Of a stretch of DNA of 64,000 nt, positions 36,586 through 45,405 are shown piece after piece. The notes under the pieces were generated by a model that saw nothing but the letters and a program-made list of their open reading frames with translations, searched no databases and was not told where the DNA came from. Positions within the stretch are counted from its first letter, which is position 1. Each line of letters opens with the position of its first letter. The position numbers and the translations under genes were made by a program. Source of the DNA: Phreatobacter aquaticus (GTDB lineage Bacteria; Pseudomonadota; Alphaproteobacteria; Rhizobiales; Phreatobacteraceae). The stretch spans positions 2,876,828-2,940,827 of the forward strand of contig NZ_CP039865.1 of assembly GCF_005160265.1 (NCBI RefSeq), given 5' to 3'.

Positions 36586-37668
36586 TCATTGTGCCTGACC
36601 AGGCTGGCCTGCTTCCTTGGCAGCCTGCTTGGCAGCTTCCTGGCTCTGTTCGGCCGCACGGATCACCGCCATGCTTTCCTTGAGATGGCTGAGCGAATGG
36701 CCGCTTGCCAGTTCACGGATCGCGACGAGCGCAAGCGCCAGCACGAAGGGGATGATGAAATAATAGAGCCGGAACAGGATGAAGGCTGCGACCACCGCCT
36801 CGGCCGTGAAGCCGAGCGGCGGCAGGGCCACCAGCAGCGTCGCCTCGAAGGCACCCGCGGCGCCAGGCGCATGGGTCGCGAAACCCAGCAGCATGGCGGC
36901 GCAGAAGATGACCGCCACCGCCACGAAGGGTGCCGGCGGGGCGCCAGGCATCGCCATCAGGAGCACGTAGAGAATGGCAGCGCAGAAGCTGAGATCGACG
37001 ATGCCGATCACCATCTGAAGCGCCGTCAGTGGAGCGCTCGGCAGGTTGATCCGCCAGGCGCCACGACCGAAGCCGCGCGGGCTCGCGACGAAAACGAGCC
37101 AGCCCGCCAGCACGGCGAGGATGATGAAACCGACGGTCCGGACTGTCCCGCCGCCGATGCCGAAGCCCTCGACCATGGGGCCGACCACATAGGGCTCCAG
37201 CACGAAGCCCAGGCCGAGAACCGTCGCATTGCCGAGCCAGAACGTCAGGCCCGCGATGAAACAGATCTTCACGACCTCCGGGGGGGTGATCTGAAAGCGC
37301 GAATAGACGAGGTAGCGCACCACGGCAGCCGTGAACACGGTGGCGCCGAGGTTGTGCGCGATGGAGTAGCTGGTGAATGAGCCGACCGCACAGGCGGGGT
37401 AGGGGATGTCGCTGCGCCCGATCGTGCGGGTGGCGAAATAGTCATACACCGTGAGTGTCGTGTAGGCGGCCGCTGCAAACAGCCCCGCCAGGATCAGCGT
37501 GCCTGGCCCGATCTGGCCGATGGCCTCCCAGACCTTGGTCCAGTCGATCGCCTTGAGCTTGTCGTAGAGCACATAGATCGCGAAGCCGAGCATCGCGAGC
37601 GACACGGCGAGAAGTATGCGCTTGAACCCGATCCGGTCGCGCAGAAATGTCAGAACTGGCTGAAACAA
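36586..37668 (-). CDS. UPF0104/YbhN-like membrane protein (LPG synthase TM-domain family)
   Basis: A 360-residue protein with about eight membrane segments, matching the lysylphosphatidylglycerol synthase transmembrane region/YbhN family. Typical parts are GSFTSYSIAHNLGATVFTA and LLGFATHAPGAAGAFEATLL near the seventh segment. The C-terminus is a Gln/Ala/Lys-rich cytoplasmic tail (EQSQEAAKQAAKEAGQ). It lacks the aminoacyl-transferase domain of MprF, so it may flip or bind lipids rather than modify them. Confidence 0.85.
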   Translation of the reverse strand: MFQPVLTFLRDRIGFKRILLAVSLAMLGFAIYVLYDKLKAIDWTKVWEAIGQIGPGTLILAGLFAAAAYTTLTVYDYFATRTIGRSDIPYPACAVGSFTSYSIAHNLGATVFTAAVVRYLVYSRFQITPPEVVKICFIAGLTFWLGNATVLGLGFVLEPYVVGPMVEGFGIGGGTVRTVGFIILAVLAGWLVFVASPRGFGRGAWRINLPSAPLTALQMVIGIVDLSFCAAILYVLLMAMPGAPPAPFVAVAVIFCAAMLLGFATHAPGAAGAFEATLLVALPPLGFTAEAVVAAFILFRLYYFIIPFVLALALVAIRELASGHSLSHLKESMAVIRAAEQSQEAAKQAAKEAGQPGQAQ

Positions 37669-37741
37669 AAGGCTATCCTGAAGCGCGTTGGCGCGAAAGC
37701 CTTCGCGCGGTCTGATGGGCCAAGTAACAGAACATTTGTTG

Positions 37742-37767
37742 CCCTGATATGTCGGCGCATATCAGGG
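37742..37767. repeat. Perfect 10-bp inverted repeat upstream of the YbhN-like gene
   Basis: CCCTGATATG and CATATCAGGG flank the 6-base loop TCGGCG. It lies between the metallo-hydrolase stop (37799) and the YbhN start (37668). No T-run follows on either strand, so a terminator is unlikely. It could be a regulator-binding site or a leader hairpin for the YbhN gene. Confidence 0.6.
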
Positions 37768-37798
37768 AAAGTGCGGATCGCGACAAGAGGCCGCTGCC

Positions 37799-38437
37799 TC
37801 AGGTGAGGAAGGGGTTCGTCTGCCGCTCGCGGCCGAGCGTGGTGGCGGCGCCGTGTCCCGGCAGCACGGTGAAATCGTCACCCAGTGGCAGGATCTTCTC
37901 CTTGATGCCCTGGACCAGCAATTCGTGATTGCCACCGGGGATATCGGTCCGGCCGACCGAGCCCTGGAACACGGTATCGCCGACGAGCGCGAATTCCGAC
38001 GGCGCATGGACGAACACCACATGGCCAGGCGCGTGCCCTGGAACGTGCAGCACATCGAAGACGAGGCCGCCGACCGATACCGTATCGCCTTCGACCAGCC
38101 AGCGGTCGGGCGTCAGCGTGCGCACGCCCGCCATCCCGAAGCGCGCGGCCTGGGCCGGAAGGTTGCTCAACAGCGTTTCGTCGGCCTGATGCGGCCCCTC
38201 GACGGGGATGCCCAGGATCTCGGCGAGTTCTGCCGCGCCACCGGCATGGTCGATATGGCCGTGGGTGATGAGGATCTTCTCCGCAGTCACCTTCAGGTCC
38301 TTGAGGGCTCCCTGGATGCGGGCGAGATCCCCACCAGGGTCGACCACCGCGCCCTTCATCGTGTCCTTGTCCCAGACGATCGAACAATTCTGTTCGAAGG
38401 GCGTGACGGGGACGATGGCAACTTTCAATTCCGGCAT
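37799..38437 (-). CDS. MBL-fold metallo-hydrolase (glyoxalase II-like)
   Basis: A 212-residue cytoplasmic metallo-beta-lactamase-fold hydrolase. The metal motif THGHIDHAGG (residues 58-67) supplies His59, His61, Asp63 and His64. Further ligands are in HVPGHAPGHVVF, GDTVFQGSVGRTD and the C-terminal LPGHGAATTLG. This is the YcbL/glyoxalase-II-like group, so a thioester such as S-lactoylglutathione is a likely substrate type. Confidence 0.9.
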   Translation of the reverse strand: MPELKVAIVPVTPFEQNCSIVWDKDTMKGAVVDPGGDLARIQGALKDLKVTAEKILITHGHIDHAGGAAELAEILGIPVEGPHQADETLLSNLPAQAARFGMAGVRTLTPDRWLVEGDTVSVGGLVFDVLHVPGHAPGHVVFVHAPSEFALVGDTVFQGSVGRTDIPGGNHELLVQGIKEKILPLGDDFTVLPGHGAATTLGRERQTNPFLT

Positions 38438-38562
38438 GGGGCGCTCCCGATTGTCTGCTGGAGATAGAGACAGGGACTGGCGGAGGCAAGCGCGCCGATC
38501 ATCCCGGCTCCGGCTTGCCTCAGGGCTCCGGCCATGCGCGACTGTGGATGGCGTCAGGACCT

Positions 38563-38856
38563 ATGGGGATGGAGGCAGATGTGGCGCTTCGCTGGACTGT
38601 GCTGATCCTTGCCGGCCTGGAGGCCGTGCTGTGGCTGGCGATCGGCGCGAATGGGCTCTTCTCGCGCTCCGACCCCGCGACCCGCGGTCTGGATCAGGCT
38701 GCCGCCCTCATCGCGACCGCTGTCTTCGCCCTGTCGGGGCTCCCGGCGCTGGTGCTTGCAGCCAGAGATCGGTTTCTCCCCGTGGCGCTTGGTCTCACGC
38801 TGTTTCCGGTGGTCGTGACTGTCACCGGCGTGGCGCTGCTTCTGCTCTGGCGCTGA
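38563..38856 (+). CDS. Small membrane protein of unknown function
   Basis: About 97 residues with three hydrophobic segments (TVLILAGLEAVLWLAIGANG, AAALIATAVFALSGLPALVL and LALFPVVV-like end with VTGVALLLLW). The start is uncertain: ATG 38563, ATG 38569 or GTG 38581 all precede the first helix. No recognised family. Confidence 0.55.
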   Translation: MGMEADVALRWTVLILAGLEAVLWLAIGANGLFSRSDPATRGLDQAAALIATAVFALSGLPALVLAARDRFLPVALGLTLFPVVVTVTGVALLLLWR

Positions 38857-39106
38857 GCTGCCCTTCTTCGCCCCGGTCTGTTCGCGTTGTCGCCGCATTC
38901 GGCTGCGACAGATGACCTGTCTCGGAAGGTGGTGCAACGGAAGATGTTGCATTGCAGCAAGAGGCAATTTATAAGCCGCCCCCTTGGTCCGGTCGAGTGA
39001 ATGGCCTCAGCTTACGTCATAAGGACGGTGCTTGAGGTTCGACCACAGGACGCTGTCGATTGACGCATCCGTTAGAGATGCATCGGCAATACTCAGGAAC
39101 AAAGAT

Positions 39107-39688
39107 ATGATGACGATCAGGAAGGCGGCCATTGGCCGCTTTGCAATGCATTGTACTGTTGGCGCCATGCTCGCCATCCCCCTCATGAGCGGAACCCATG
39201 CGAAGGCCGACGAGGCCGGGGACTTGTCCTGGGCTGCGCTTTACGCCCGTTCAAATCCCGCAACGGGCACTCCCCGAGAGTTCATCGCACCGTCTGCCAG
39301 CGCTGTGGCGGCCGCGCCGTCCGACCGCTCGGACGTTGCCCGCCGCATCGCCGAGGTCGCGGCGCGCCACGGCGTGCCGGCCCGCTTCGCGCTCGCCGTC
39401 GCCCGCATCGAAAGCAACATGCGCTGTCAGGCTCGCGGCAGCCACGGCGAACTCGGACCGCTGCAGATCAAGCCGGCGACCGCACGTGGTCTTGGTTATA
39501 CCGGTCCGGCGGCGGCGCTGAATTCCTGCGGCGCCGGGCTTGAATGGGGCATGCGCCACCTGGCGATTGCCTATCAGCGCTGCGGCTCTGCCGCTGGTGC
39601 CGCGGCCCTCCACAATCGGGGGCTGGCCGCGTCCTGCTCGCGCACGGCCTATTCCAACTCCGTCACCCGGACCATGGCCAGCCTCTGA
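39107..39688 (+). CDS. Exported lytic transglycosylase-like protein (SLT domain)
   Basis: A 193-residue protein with a signal sequence (KAAIGRFAMHCTVGAMLAIP, cut near HAKA). The SLT domain holds the catalytic Glu102 in ARIESNM and GELGPLQIKPATARGLGY. It ends in an HNRGL...Y segment instead of the usual YN(A/S)G. It would cleave the glycan of peptidoglycan. The ATG at 39107 has an AGGAA site; a second ATG follows at once. It ends just before a bidirectional terminator shared with rpsA. Confidence 0.88.
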   Translation: MMTIRKAAIGRFAMHCTVGAMLAIPLMSGTHAKADEAGDLSWAALYARSNPATGTPREFIAPSASAVAAAPSDRSDVARRIAEVAARHGVPARFALAVARIESNMRCQARGSHGELGPLQIKPATARGLGYTGPAAALNSCGAGLEWGMRHLAIAYQRCGSAAGAAALHNRGLAASCSRTAYSNSVTRTMASL

Positions 39689-39714
39689 GCCTGCCGTCCC
39701 AGTGACGCACGAAA

Positions 39715-39750
39715 AACCCCGCGCGGATCGCTCCACGCGGGGTTCTTTTT
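39715..39750. terminator. Bidirectional rho-independent terminator (transglycosylase / rpsA)
   Basis: A 9-bp stem AACCCCGCG/CGCGGGGTT is followed by CTTTTT on the plus strand and preceded by five As, which read as a T-run on the minus strand. It lies between two convergent genes and serves both. Confidence 0.85.
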
Positions 39751-39762
39751 GAGCAGGCAGTG

Positions 39763-39780
39763 AGGGGCCTTGCGGCCCCT
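39763..39780 (-). repeat. Hairpin directly after the rpsA stop
   Basis: AGGGGCC and GGCCCCT with loop TTGC, 5 bases past the rpsA stop. It has no T-run of its own. It may stabilise the 3' end of the rpsA mRNA ahead of the true terminator at 39715-39750. Confidence 0.5.
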
Positions 39781-39785
39781 TCGCC

Positions 39786-41492
39786 TTACTTCTTGTCGGT
39801 GGTGCGCGCCTTGAGGGCGGCGCCCAGGATGTCGCCGAGCGAAGCGCCTGAGTCAGCCGAGCCGAACTGGGCCATGGCTTCCTTCTCCTCGGCCACTTCC
39901 AGCGCCTTGATCGACACCTGGACCTTGCGGGCCTTGCGGTCGAACATGATGACGCGGGCATCGAGCTTCTCGCCAGCGGCGAAGCGCTCGGGGCGCTGGT
40001 CGGCGCGGTCGCGAGCAAGCTCCGAACGCTTGATGAACGAGGTCAGGTCCGTGCCGGTCAGCTTCACATCGATGCCGCCTTCCTTCACGTCGATGACTTC
40101 GCAGGTCACGATCTGGCCCTTGCGCAGCTCGCCGGCATCCGCGAACGGATCACCACCAACCTGCTTGAGACCGAGCGAGATGCGCTCCTTCTCCACGTCC
40201 ACGTCGAGGACCTGGGCGCGGATGATGTCGCCCTTCTTGAATTCCTCGATGACCTGCTCGCCCGGACGGTTCCAGTCGAGATCGGACAGATGGACCATGC
40301 CGTCCACATCGCCCTCGAGACCCAGGAACAGACCGAACTCGGTCTTGTTCTTGACCTCGCCCTCGACGACGGCACCGATCGGGTGACGCTCGATGAAGGC
40401 TTCCCAGGGGTTCTGCAGGGTCTGCTTGAGGCCCAGCGAGATGCGGCGCTTGGAGGAGTCGACCTCGAGAACCGAAACTTCCACTTCCTGCGAGGTCGAG
40501 ACGATCTTGCCGGGATGGACGTTCTTCTTGGTCCAGCTCATTTCCGAGACGTGGATCAGACCCTCGATGCCCGGCTCCAGCTCCACGAAGGCGCCGTAGT
40601 CGGTGATGTTGGTGACGCGGCCCTTGAACTTGGCATTGATCGGGTACTTGGCCTCGATGCCCTGCCACGGATCGTCCAGGAGCTGCTTCATGCCCAGCGA
40701 GATGCGGTGCGTCTCGTGGTTGATCTTGACGATCTTGACCTTCACGGTCTGGCCGATTGTCAGCACCTCGGACGGGTGGTTGACGCGGCGCCAGGCGATG
40801 TCGGTGACATGCAGCAGGCCATCGATGCCGCCGAGATCAACGAACGCACCGTAATCGGTGATGTTCTTGACCACGCCGTCGATGATCTGACCCTCTTCGA
40901 GGTTCTGCACCAGCTCGTGACGCTGCTCGGCGCGGGTCTCTTCGAGAACCGTGCGGCGCGACACGACGATATTGCCGCGGCGGCGATCCATCTTCAGGAT
41001 CTGGAACGGCTGCGGCGAGTTCATCAGCGGGCCGACGTCGCGGATCGGACGGATGTCGACCTGGCTGCGCGGCAGGAAGGCCACGGCGCCGTCGAGATCG
41101 ACGGTGTAACCGCCCTTGACGGTGTTGAAGATCGTGCCGGTGACCTTCTCGTTGGCGTTGAACGCCTTCTCGAGCTTGACCCAGCTTTCCTCGCGGCGAG
41201 CCTTGTCACGCGAGATGACGGCCTCACCGAGCGCGTTCTCGATGCGCTCCAGATAGACCTCGACGATGTCGCCGATCTTGATCTCGCCTTCACGGCCGGG
41301 GCCGGTGAATTCCTTGAGTGCGACGCGGCCTTCGGTCTTCAGGCCGACGTCGATGATCGCCAGATCCTTCTCGATCCCGACCACGGTTCCCTTGACCACG
41401 GAACCTTCGTTCATTTCAGTCGTCGTGAAGCTCTCGGCGAGCAGTGCCGCGAAATCGTCGCGGCTCGGATTGTAGCTGGTGGCGGAAGCCAT
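39786..41492 (-). CDS. rpsA: 30S ribosomal protein S1
   Basis: A 568-residue protein with six S1 RNA-binding repeats; for example GTVVGIEKDLAIIDVGLKTE, GVVKNITDYGAFVDLGGIDG and GRVTNITDYGAFVELEPGIE. It unfolds and docks mRNAs on the 30S subunit. The first two repeats bind the ribosome and the remaining ones bind mRNA. The usual upstream cmk gene of other proteobacteria is not present here. The ATG at 41492 begins the standard MASATSYNPSRDDFAALL N-terminus. Confidence 0.97.
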   Translation of the reverse strand: MASATSYNPSRDDFAALLAESFTTTEMNEGSVVKGTVVGIEKDLAIIDVGLKTEGRVALKEFTGPGREGEIKIGDIVEVYLERIENALGEAVISRDKARREESWVKLEKAFNANEKVTGTIFNTVKGGYTVDLDGAVAFLPRSQVDIRPIRDVGPLMNSPQPFQILKMDRRRGNIVVSRRTVLEETRAEQRHELVQNLEEGQIIDGVVKNITDYGAFVDLGGIDGLLHVTDIAWRRVNHPSEVLTIGQTVKVKIVKINHETHRISLGMKQLLDDPWQGIEAKYPINAKFKGRVTNITDYGAFVELEPGIEGLIHVSEMSWTKKNVHPGKIVSTSQEVEVSVLEVDSSKRRISLGLKQTLQNPWEAFIERHPIGAVVEGEVKNKTEFGLFLGLEGDVDGMVHLSDLDWNRPGEQVIEEFKKGDIIRAQVLDVDVEKERISLGLKQVGGDPFADAGELRKGQIVTCEVIDVKEGGIDVKLTGTDLTSFIKRSELARDRADQRPERFAAGEKLDARVIMFDRKARKVQVSIKALEVAEEKEAMAQFGSADSGASLGDILGAALKARTTDKK

Positions 41493-41864
41493 TCGTTTTC
41501 AGTCCTTGTGGCCCGTTGGTGCGCCGGGTTGATGGAGACCGTCAGCGTCTGTCGGGCCGGACGAGGGGCAAAGATCGCGTCCGGACGCGGCCTCGATGAG
41601 GCTCGCGGGCGCAACCCGACAGGGCAACGGCTTAGATAAGATGAAATCTCAGGCGGACCGTGGCCGGCACTGGCAGTGGACCCCATCCGAAGGCGGCAGC
41701 CCGTCGGGGGCCACGGCGTGGACGCAAAGGCGGGCAGGGGCTTTCACCCTGTCCCGGGCGGCGAGCCGCCCCGGCACTGTCAGCGGCGCCGACCAGAAGT
41801 CGAACCGCATGCGAAGGCGTCGCCAATACAGGAAAATTGCCGCAACGACAAGCGTTCGGAGCGC
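41493..41864. other. rpsA leader and upstream intergenic region
   Basis: About 370 bases without a supportable gene. It must hold the rpsA promoter and its 5' leader. A perfect 14-base palindrome lies at 41576-41589 (see separate entry). No conserved leader element was recognised. Confidence 0.5.
41576..41589. repeat. Perfect 14-base palindrome in the rpsA leader
   Basis: CGCGTCCGGACGCG reads the same on both strands and lies 84 bases before the rpsA start. It could form an RNA hairpin in the leader or be a protein-binding site. In GC-rich DNA such palindromes also arise by chance. Confidence 0.45.
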
Positions 41865-42179
41865 TCAGGCCGGAGTTGGAATCGGCTTCGGCGCGGCCTG
41901 CTGCTTGCGGCGGTCGAAGGTGAAACGCCCGCTGCGCTTCAGCTCGAGGATGAAGGCGACAAATTGGGCCGATGACAGGATCTGCTCGTCGCCGGTCCGA
42001 TAGGTCACGAAGAACCGCGAACGGTCGCGGAACATGGTGACCCGCGCCTCGACGACCGCCTCCGCGCGCGTTGCCACGTCGGGTTTGGTCATGATCACGC
42101 CCCAGCGATCCCGGGGCTGTTCGGGAGGCGCTTCGACGAAATCGAACTCACTGGCCGCGCGGGCCTTCATTGCGGTCAT
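41865..42179 (-). CDS. Hypothetical protein (about 104 aa)
   Basis: A soluble basic protein containing EFDFVEAPPEQPRDRWGVI, ARVTMFRDRSRFFVTYRT and the C-terminal KRSGRFTFDRRKQQAAPKPI. The Met at 42179 (MTAMKARAASE) has a GGCGGG-rich stretch upstream. No domain is recognised. The central strands followed by a helix could be a small alpha/beta fold. It lies between zapA and rpsA on the same strand. Confidence 0.55.
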   Translation of the reverse strand: MTAMKARAASEFDFVEAPPEQPRDRWGVIMTKPDVATRAEAVVEARVTMFRDRSRFFVTYRTGDEQILSSAQFVAFILELKRSGRFTFDRRKQQAAPKPIPTPA

Positions 42180-42400
42180 CCCGCCGGTCCCAACTGTACG
42201 CTCGAACGGCCCGGTGGCCGTCCGGATCGATATGGCGAGGGGATGTCCTTTGGAGCGATCACCTGCCTGTGGACTGCCGCGGGACAAGCAGCATGGAAGC
42301 GCGGCCCGCCAACCGAAACAGATACAAAGCGTCGTCCAATCCGGTTAAATGTTTGTGACTATTGTCGGCAAACGGCGGATTGGTTCGACAGCATGGCGGG

Positions 42401-42778
42401 TCATCGATCGCCGCCGCGGCCCGATGACATCAGATCAGCGGTCATGCGCTCGATCGTGCCGACGGCATGCTCGATCGCCTCCGCCATCTGCGCCTCGCGG
42501 ACTTCCGCTCGTTCGATCAGCAGCGCGCGGGCCTCGCGCGTCGCCGCGATCTCGGCCTCGGCCTGGCGCAAGCGGCGCTTCACGTCTGCGAGTTCATCCG
42601 CCACCATGATCGCCGCCATGACGGTCAGCCGGGTGTCGCCGATCTCACCGAAGGCTCCCTTGAGCTGGTCGACCTTGCCGTTGACGTCGTCGGCGAGCTT
42701 CAGCAGGTGGTCTTCCTGCCCGTCGTCACAGGCCATCCGGAATTGACGGCCGTTGATGGTCACCGACACATGGGCCAT
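42401..42778 (-). CDS. zapA: Cell division protein ZapA
   Basis: A 125-residue Z-ring-associated protein that bundles FtsZ filaments. The N-terminal domain has VTINGRQFRMACDDGQEDHLLKLA, followed by the long coiled coil MVADELADVKRRLRQAEAEI and on. It starts 6 bases after the DUF4164 gene; this pair beside tkt is typical for the order. Confidence 0.92.
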   Translation of the reverse strand: MAHVSVTINGRQFRMACDDGQEDHLLKLADDVNGKVDQLKGAFGEIGDTRLTVMAAIMVADELADVKRRLRQAEAEIAATREARALLIERAEVREAQMAEAIEHAVGTIERMTADLMSSGRGGDR

Positions 42779-42784
42779 GGCGCG

Positions 42785-43075
42785 TCAGCTCTCATAGGCG
42801 GCAAGCACGCCGCGGATCGCATCCATGGACTGGTCGAGACGCCGCACGACGTCACGATTGGCCGCCTCCAGCAGGGCTATGCGGTCCGTGGATCGATCGA
42901 GTTCCTCGGCGAGCCGGGCCCGGTCTTCCTCGGCTGCCTGAGCCTGCAACTGGAGACGCTCCTGTCCCCGCTCGTTCTCGATCCGGCGGGCGATCGCGGT
43001 CTCGAGACCGGACAGCGCCGCCGACAGCCGGCGGGTAGCTGCTTCAAGACGCGAGGGATCGGCCGTTGGTGCCAA
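42785..43075 (-). CDS. DUF4164 coiled-coil protein (TTG start)
   Basis: A 96-residue, almost entirely alpha-helical coiled-coil protein (RIENERGQERLQLQAQAAEE, AEELDRSTDRIALLEAANRD). It matches the DUF4164 family found beside zapA in Hyphomicrobiales. TTG 43075 is taken as the start, with AGG 7 bases upstream; no ATG or GTG in this frame fits. A ZapB-like role in division is suggested by its partner and by its shape only. Confidence 0.8.
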   Translation of the reverse strand: MAPTADPSRLEAATRRLSAALSGLETAIARRIENERGQERLQLQAQAAEEDRARLAEELDRSTDRIALLEAANRDVVRRLDQSMDAIRGVLAAYES

Positions 43076-43307
43076 GCGTTTGCCTGCCGGTGGTTTTCAT
43101 GGGCCAAGGGCCACCGCCGCTACGGCGCCCGCGAGGATCGGGACCCTACGCGACGGCGAGAAACAGCGTCAATCACCTTGACCCACTTCACGGGTTTCGC
43201 GTCGATCTCCCTGCAAGGTTGAAACTGTCGCGGCTGCGGCCCTCGACCGCCGATTAGGCGGTGATATAAGTCAGACAAACACCTGCAAACGTTTGAGGAG
43301 ACGGCCC

Positions 43308-44186
43308 GTGCGGCTTGTGACGATCAAAACCGGCAAGGGGCATCACGTCGCCCAATTGAGCGCGGACGGCCAGTCGATGCGCCTGTTGAAGGCGGAAGCC
43401 GGAGAGGCCGCAACGTCGATGATTGCAGCCATTTCCAGCTGGAAATCGCTGACGCCCAGGCTTGAAGGCCTCCTGGAGGCGCCTCTGGCACTTGCATCGG
43501 TGACATTGTGCGCGCCGATCCCGCGCCCCGCCCGCAACATTTTCTGCGTCGGCAAGAACTACCACGAGCACGCCAAGGAATTTGCCCAGAGCGGTTTCGA
43601 TTCGACCGCCAAGGAAGTGGTGCCCGAAGCTCCCGTGGTGTTCTCCAAGCCGCCGAGCGCGGTGATCGCGACCGGCGAAACGATTCTCGGTTCGCTCGAT
43701 CCGACCAACTCCGTCGACTACGAGGGCGAGCTCGGTGTGGTCATCGGCACCGGTGGCCGCGGCATTTCCAAGGCAGCCGCGCTGGGCCACGTGTTCGGCT
43801 ACACCGTGATCAACGATGTCACCGCCCGCACGCTGCAGCAGAAGCATCGGCAATGGCTGCTCGGCAAAGGCATCGACACATTCTGTCCGATGGGGCCCGC
43901 CATCCTGACCGCCGATGAGGTCCCTGACCCGGCGAAGCTGACGCTCAAGACCTGGGTGAACGGCGAGTTGCGCCAGGATGCGGTCGTCTCCGATCTCATC
44001 TTCGACATTCCGACGCTCATCGAGACCATTTCATCGGTCATCGCGCTGGAGCCCGGCGATGTGATCGCGACCGGCACGCCCGTTGGTGTCGGCATCGGCT
44101 TCAATCCGCCGAAATTCCTGGTCAAGGGCGACCGCGTCGCCATCGAGATTTCAGGGATCGGACGCATCGAGAACCCGGTCGGCTGA
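43308..44186 (+). CDS. Fumarylacetoacetate hydrolase family protein (GTG start)
   Basis: A 292-residue FAH-superfamily enzyme that cleaves or isomerises 2,4-diketo acids with Mg2+. Metal ligands are in DYEGELGVVIG. Other signatures are FCVGKNYHEHAKEFAQSGF, PPSAVIATGETI, TVINDVTAR and IATGTPVGVGIGF. GTG 43308 has a perfect AGGAG site at 43296-43300. The Tat-type TctC gene follows after 45 bases. Together they look like a small catabolic unit inserted between zapA and tkt. Confidence 0.9.
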   Translation: MRLVTIKTGKGHHVAQLSADGQSMRLLKAEAGEAATSMIAAISSWKSLTPRLEGLLEAPLALASVTLCAPIPRPARNIFCVGKNYHEHAKEFAQSGFDSTAKEVVPEAPVVFSKPPSAVIATGETILGSLDPTNSVDYEGELGVVIGTGGRGISKAAALGHVFGYTVINDVTARTLQQKHRQWLLGKGIDTFCPMGPAILTADEVPDPAKLTLKTWVNGELRQDAVVSDLIFDIPTLIETISSVIALEPGDVIATGTPVGVGIGFNPPKFLVKGDRVAIEISGIGRIENPVG

Positions 44187-44231
44187 ATCGGGATCAATCA
44201 GGACGGAACGCCACGTTTGGAGGAAGACGAG

Positions 44232-45227
44232 ATGCGGAAAGCGCTGGATCGACGTGCATTCATGGGCGCTGCCGCGCTGCCGATTGCCGCCGGCCTGGCG
44301 CCGGCCTTCGGTCAGGCGGCCTGGCCAAGCCAGAACATCCGCATGGTCGTGCCCTTCCCACCGGGCGGGCAGGCTGATCTCGCGGCCCGGCCCGTTGCCC
44401 AGTCGCTGGAAAAACTGCTGGGGCGTCCCGTTGTCGTCGACAACCGGGGTGGCGCGGGCGGCGCCATCGGCAATACGGCCGTCGCGCGATCGACGCCCGA
44501 CGGCCATACGCTCCTGATGACGCTGTCCTCGCTGGCCGTCCTGCCCGAGGCCGACCGGCTCATGGCGCGCGCGGTCCAGTACGAGGTTGACCATCTGGTG
44601 CCGATCGCGCGCGTTCTGGCCGATCCGACCCTGCTCGCCGTCAATGCCCGCGCACCCTGGAAATCGGTTGCCGATCTCGTCGCTGACGCCAAGGCACGGC
44701 CGGGCGTGATTCCCTACGGTTCGTCAGGACCCTATGGCACGCTGCATGTCTCGATGGAGATGTTCGCAACCAATGCCGAGATCAGGATGAACCACATCCC
44801 CTATCGCGGCGCGGGCCCAGCGCTGACCGACCTGATCTCCGGCAATATCCAGGCGCTCGCCTCGGCCCCCGGCGTCCTGAAACAGCAGGTCGAGGCTGGC
44901 ACCATCCGCGTGCTGGCCAATTTCGGCGCCGAACGCATCCCGAGCTTTCCCGATACGCCGACCTTCCGCGAACTCGGCTATCCGGATGTCGAGTTCTATA
45001 TCTGGGCGGGACTGTTCGGCCCCGCCGGTATGCCGGGCGCGGTGGTCACCAAGCTGCGCGATACCATGAAGACGACGATGGCCGACGCCGAGGTCCGGCG
45101 CGTGTTCGACAATGCCGGCTCTCCTCCGGCCTATCAGGACCAGCCGGAATTTGCCGCCTTCATCGCTTCGGATTCGGCGCGTCTGATCCGCGCGGTGCGC
45201 AAGATCGGTCGCGTCGAAGGCGGTTGA
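44232..45227 (+). CDS. TctC-type (Bug) binding protein with Tat-like signal
   Basis: A 331-residue solute-binding protein. The N-terminus has DRRAFMGAAALPIAAGL, a twin-arginine motif, so export is probably by Tat, unlike the Sec-type pair at 19-21 kb. Family motifs are RMVVPFPPGGQAD, DNRGGAGGAIGN and HIPYRGAGPALTDLISGNIQ. The GGAGGAAG site at 44218-44225 fixes ATG 44232. It probably binds the carboxylic acid handled by the FAH-type enzyme upstream. No membrane subunits nearby. Confidence 0.88.
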   Translation: MRKALDRRAFMGAAALPIAAGLAPAFGQAAWPSQNIRMVVPFPPGGQADLAARPVAQSLEKLLGRPVVVDNRGGAGGAIGNTAVARSTPDGHTLLMTLSSLAVLPEADRLMARAVQYEVDHLVPIARVLADPTLLAVNARAPWKSVADLVADAKARPGVIPYGSSGPYGTLHVSMEMFATNAEIRMNHIPYRGAGPALTDLISGNIQALASAPGVLKQQVEAGTIRVLANFGAERIPSFPDTPTFRELGYPDVEFYIWAGLFGPAGMPGAVVTKLRDTMKTTMADAEVRRVFDNAGSPPAYQDQPEFAAFIASDSARLIRAVRKIGRVEGG

Positions 45228-45274
45228 TCCCTGCAAACCGGCCAAAATGAAGGGCCGGCCTGCCGATCGGACCA

Positions 45275-45302
45275 TTGACTTGGGCTTTTGCGCTGTTAGG
45301 AC
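45275..45302 (+). promoter_or_regulatory. Candidate tkt promoter
   Basis: TTGACT (45275-45280), a 16-base spacer and TAGGAC (45297-45302) resemble a sigma-70 promoter about 100 bases before tkt. Confidence 0.4.
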
Positions 45303-45405
45303 ACGCCCCAACAGCCCGATCCTGATGTCTTCGGGCCCTTTCATCGGCCGCGTGCCCCCTTCGGCGCAATGAAGCGATCCGGGCGCGCGCAAGGGAGCAG
45401 CCTTC

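Noticed and set aside
42243-42400. 6S RNA, sometimes found next to zapA
   Set aside because: I looked at both strands downstream of zapA and could not recognise the closed-bubble hairpin layout. A covariance-model search would settle it.
42288-42400. tRNA or other small RNA genes in the short gaps of the window
   Set aside because: No cloverleaf with a T-arm GTTCRA motif was seen in this gap or in the other larger gaps; a tRNA scan would confirm.
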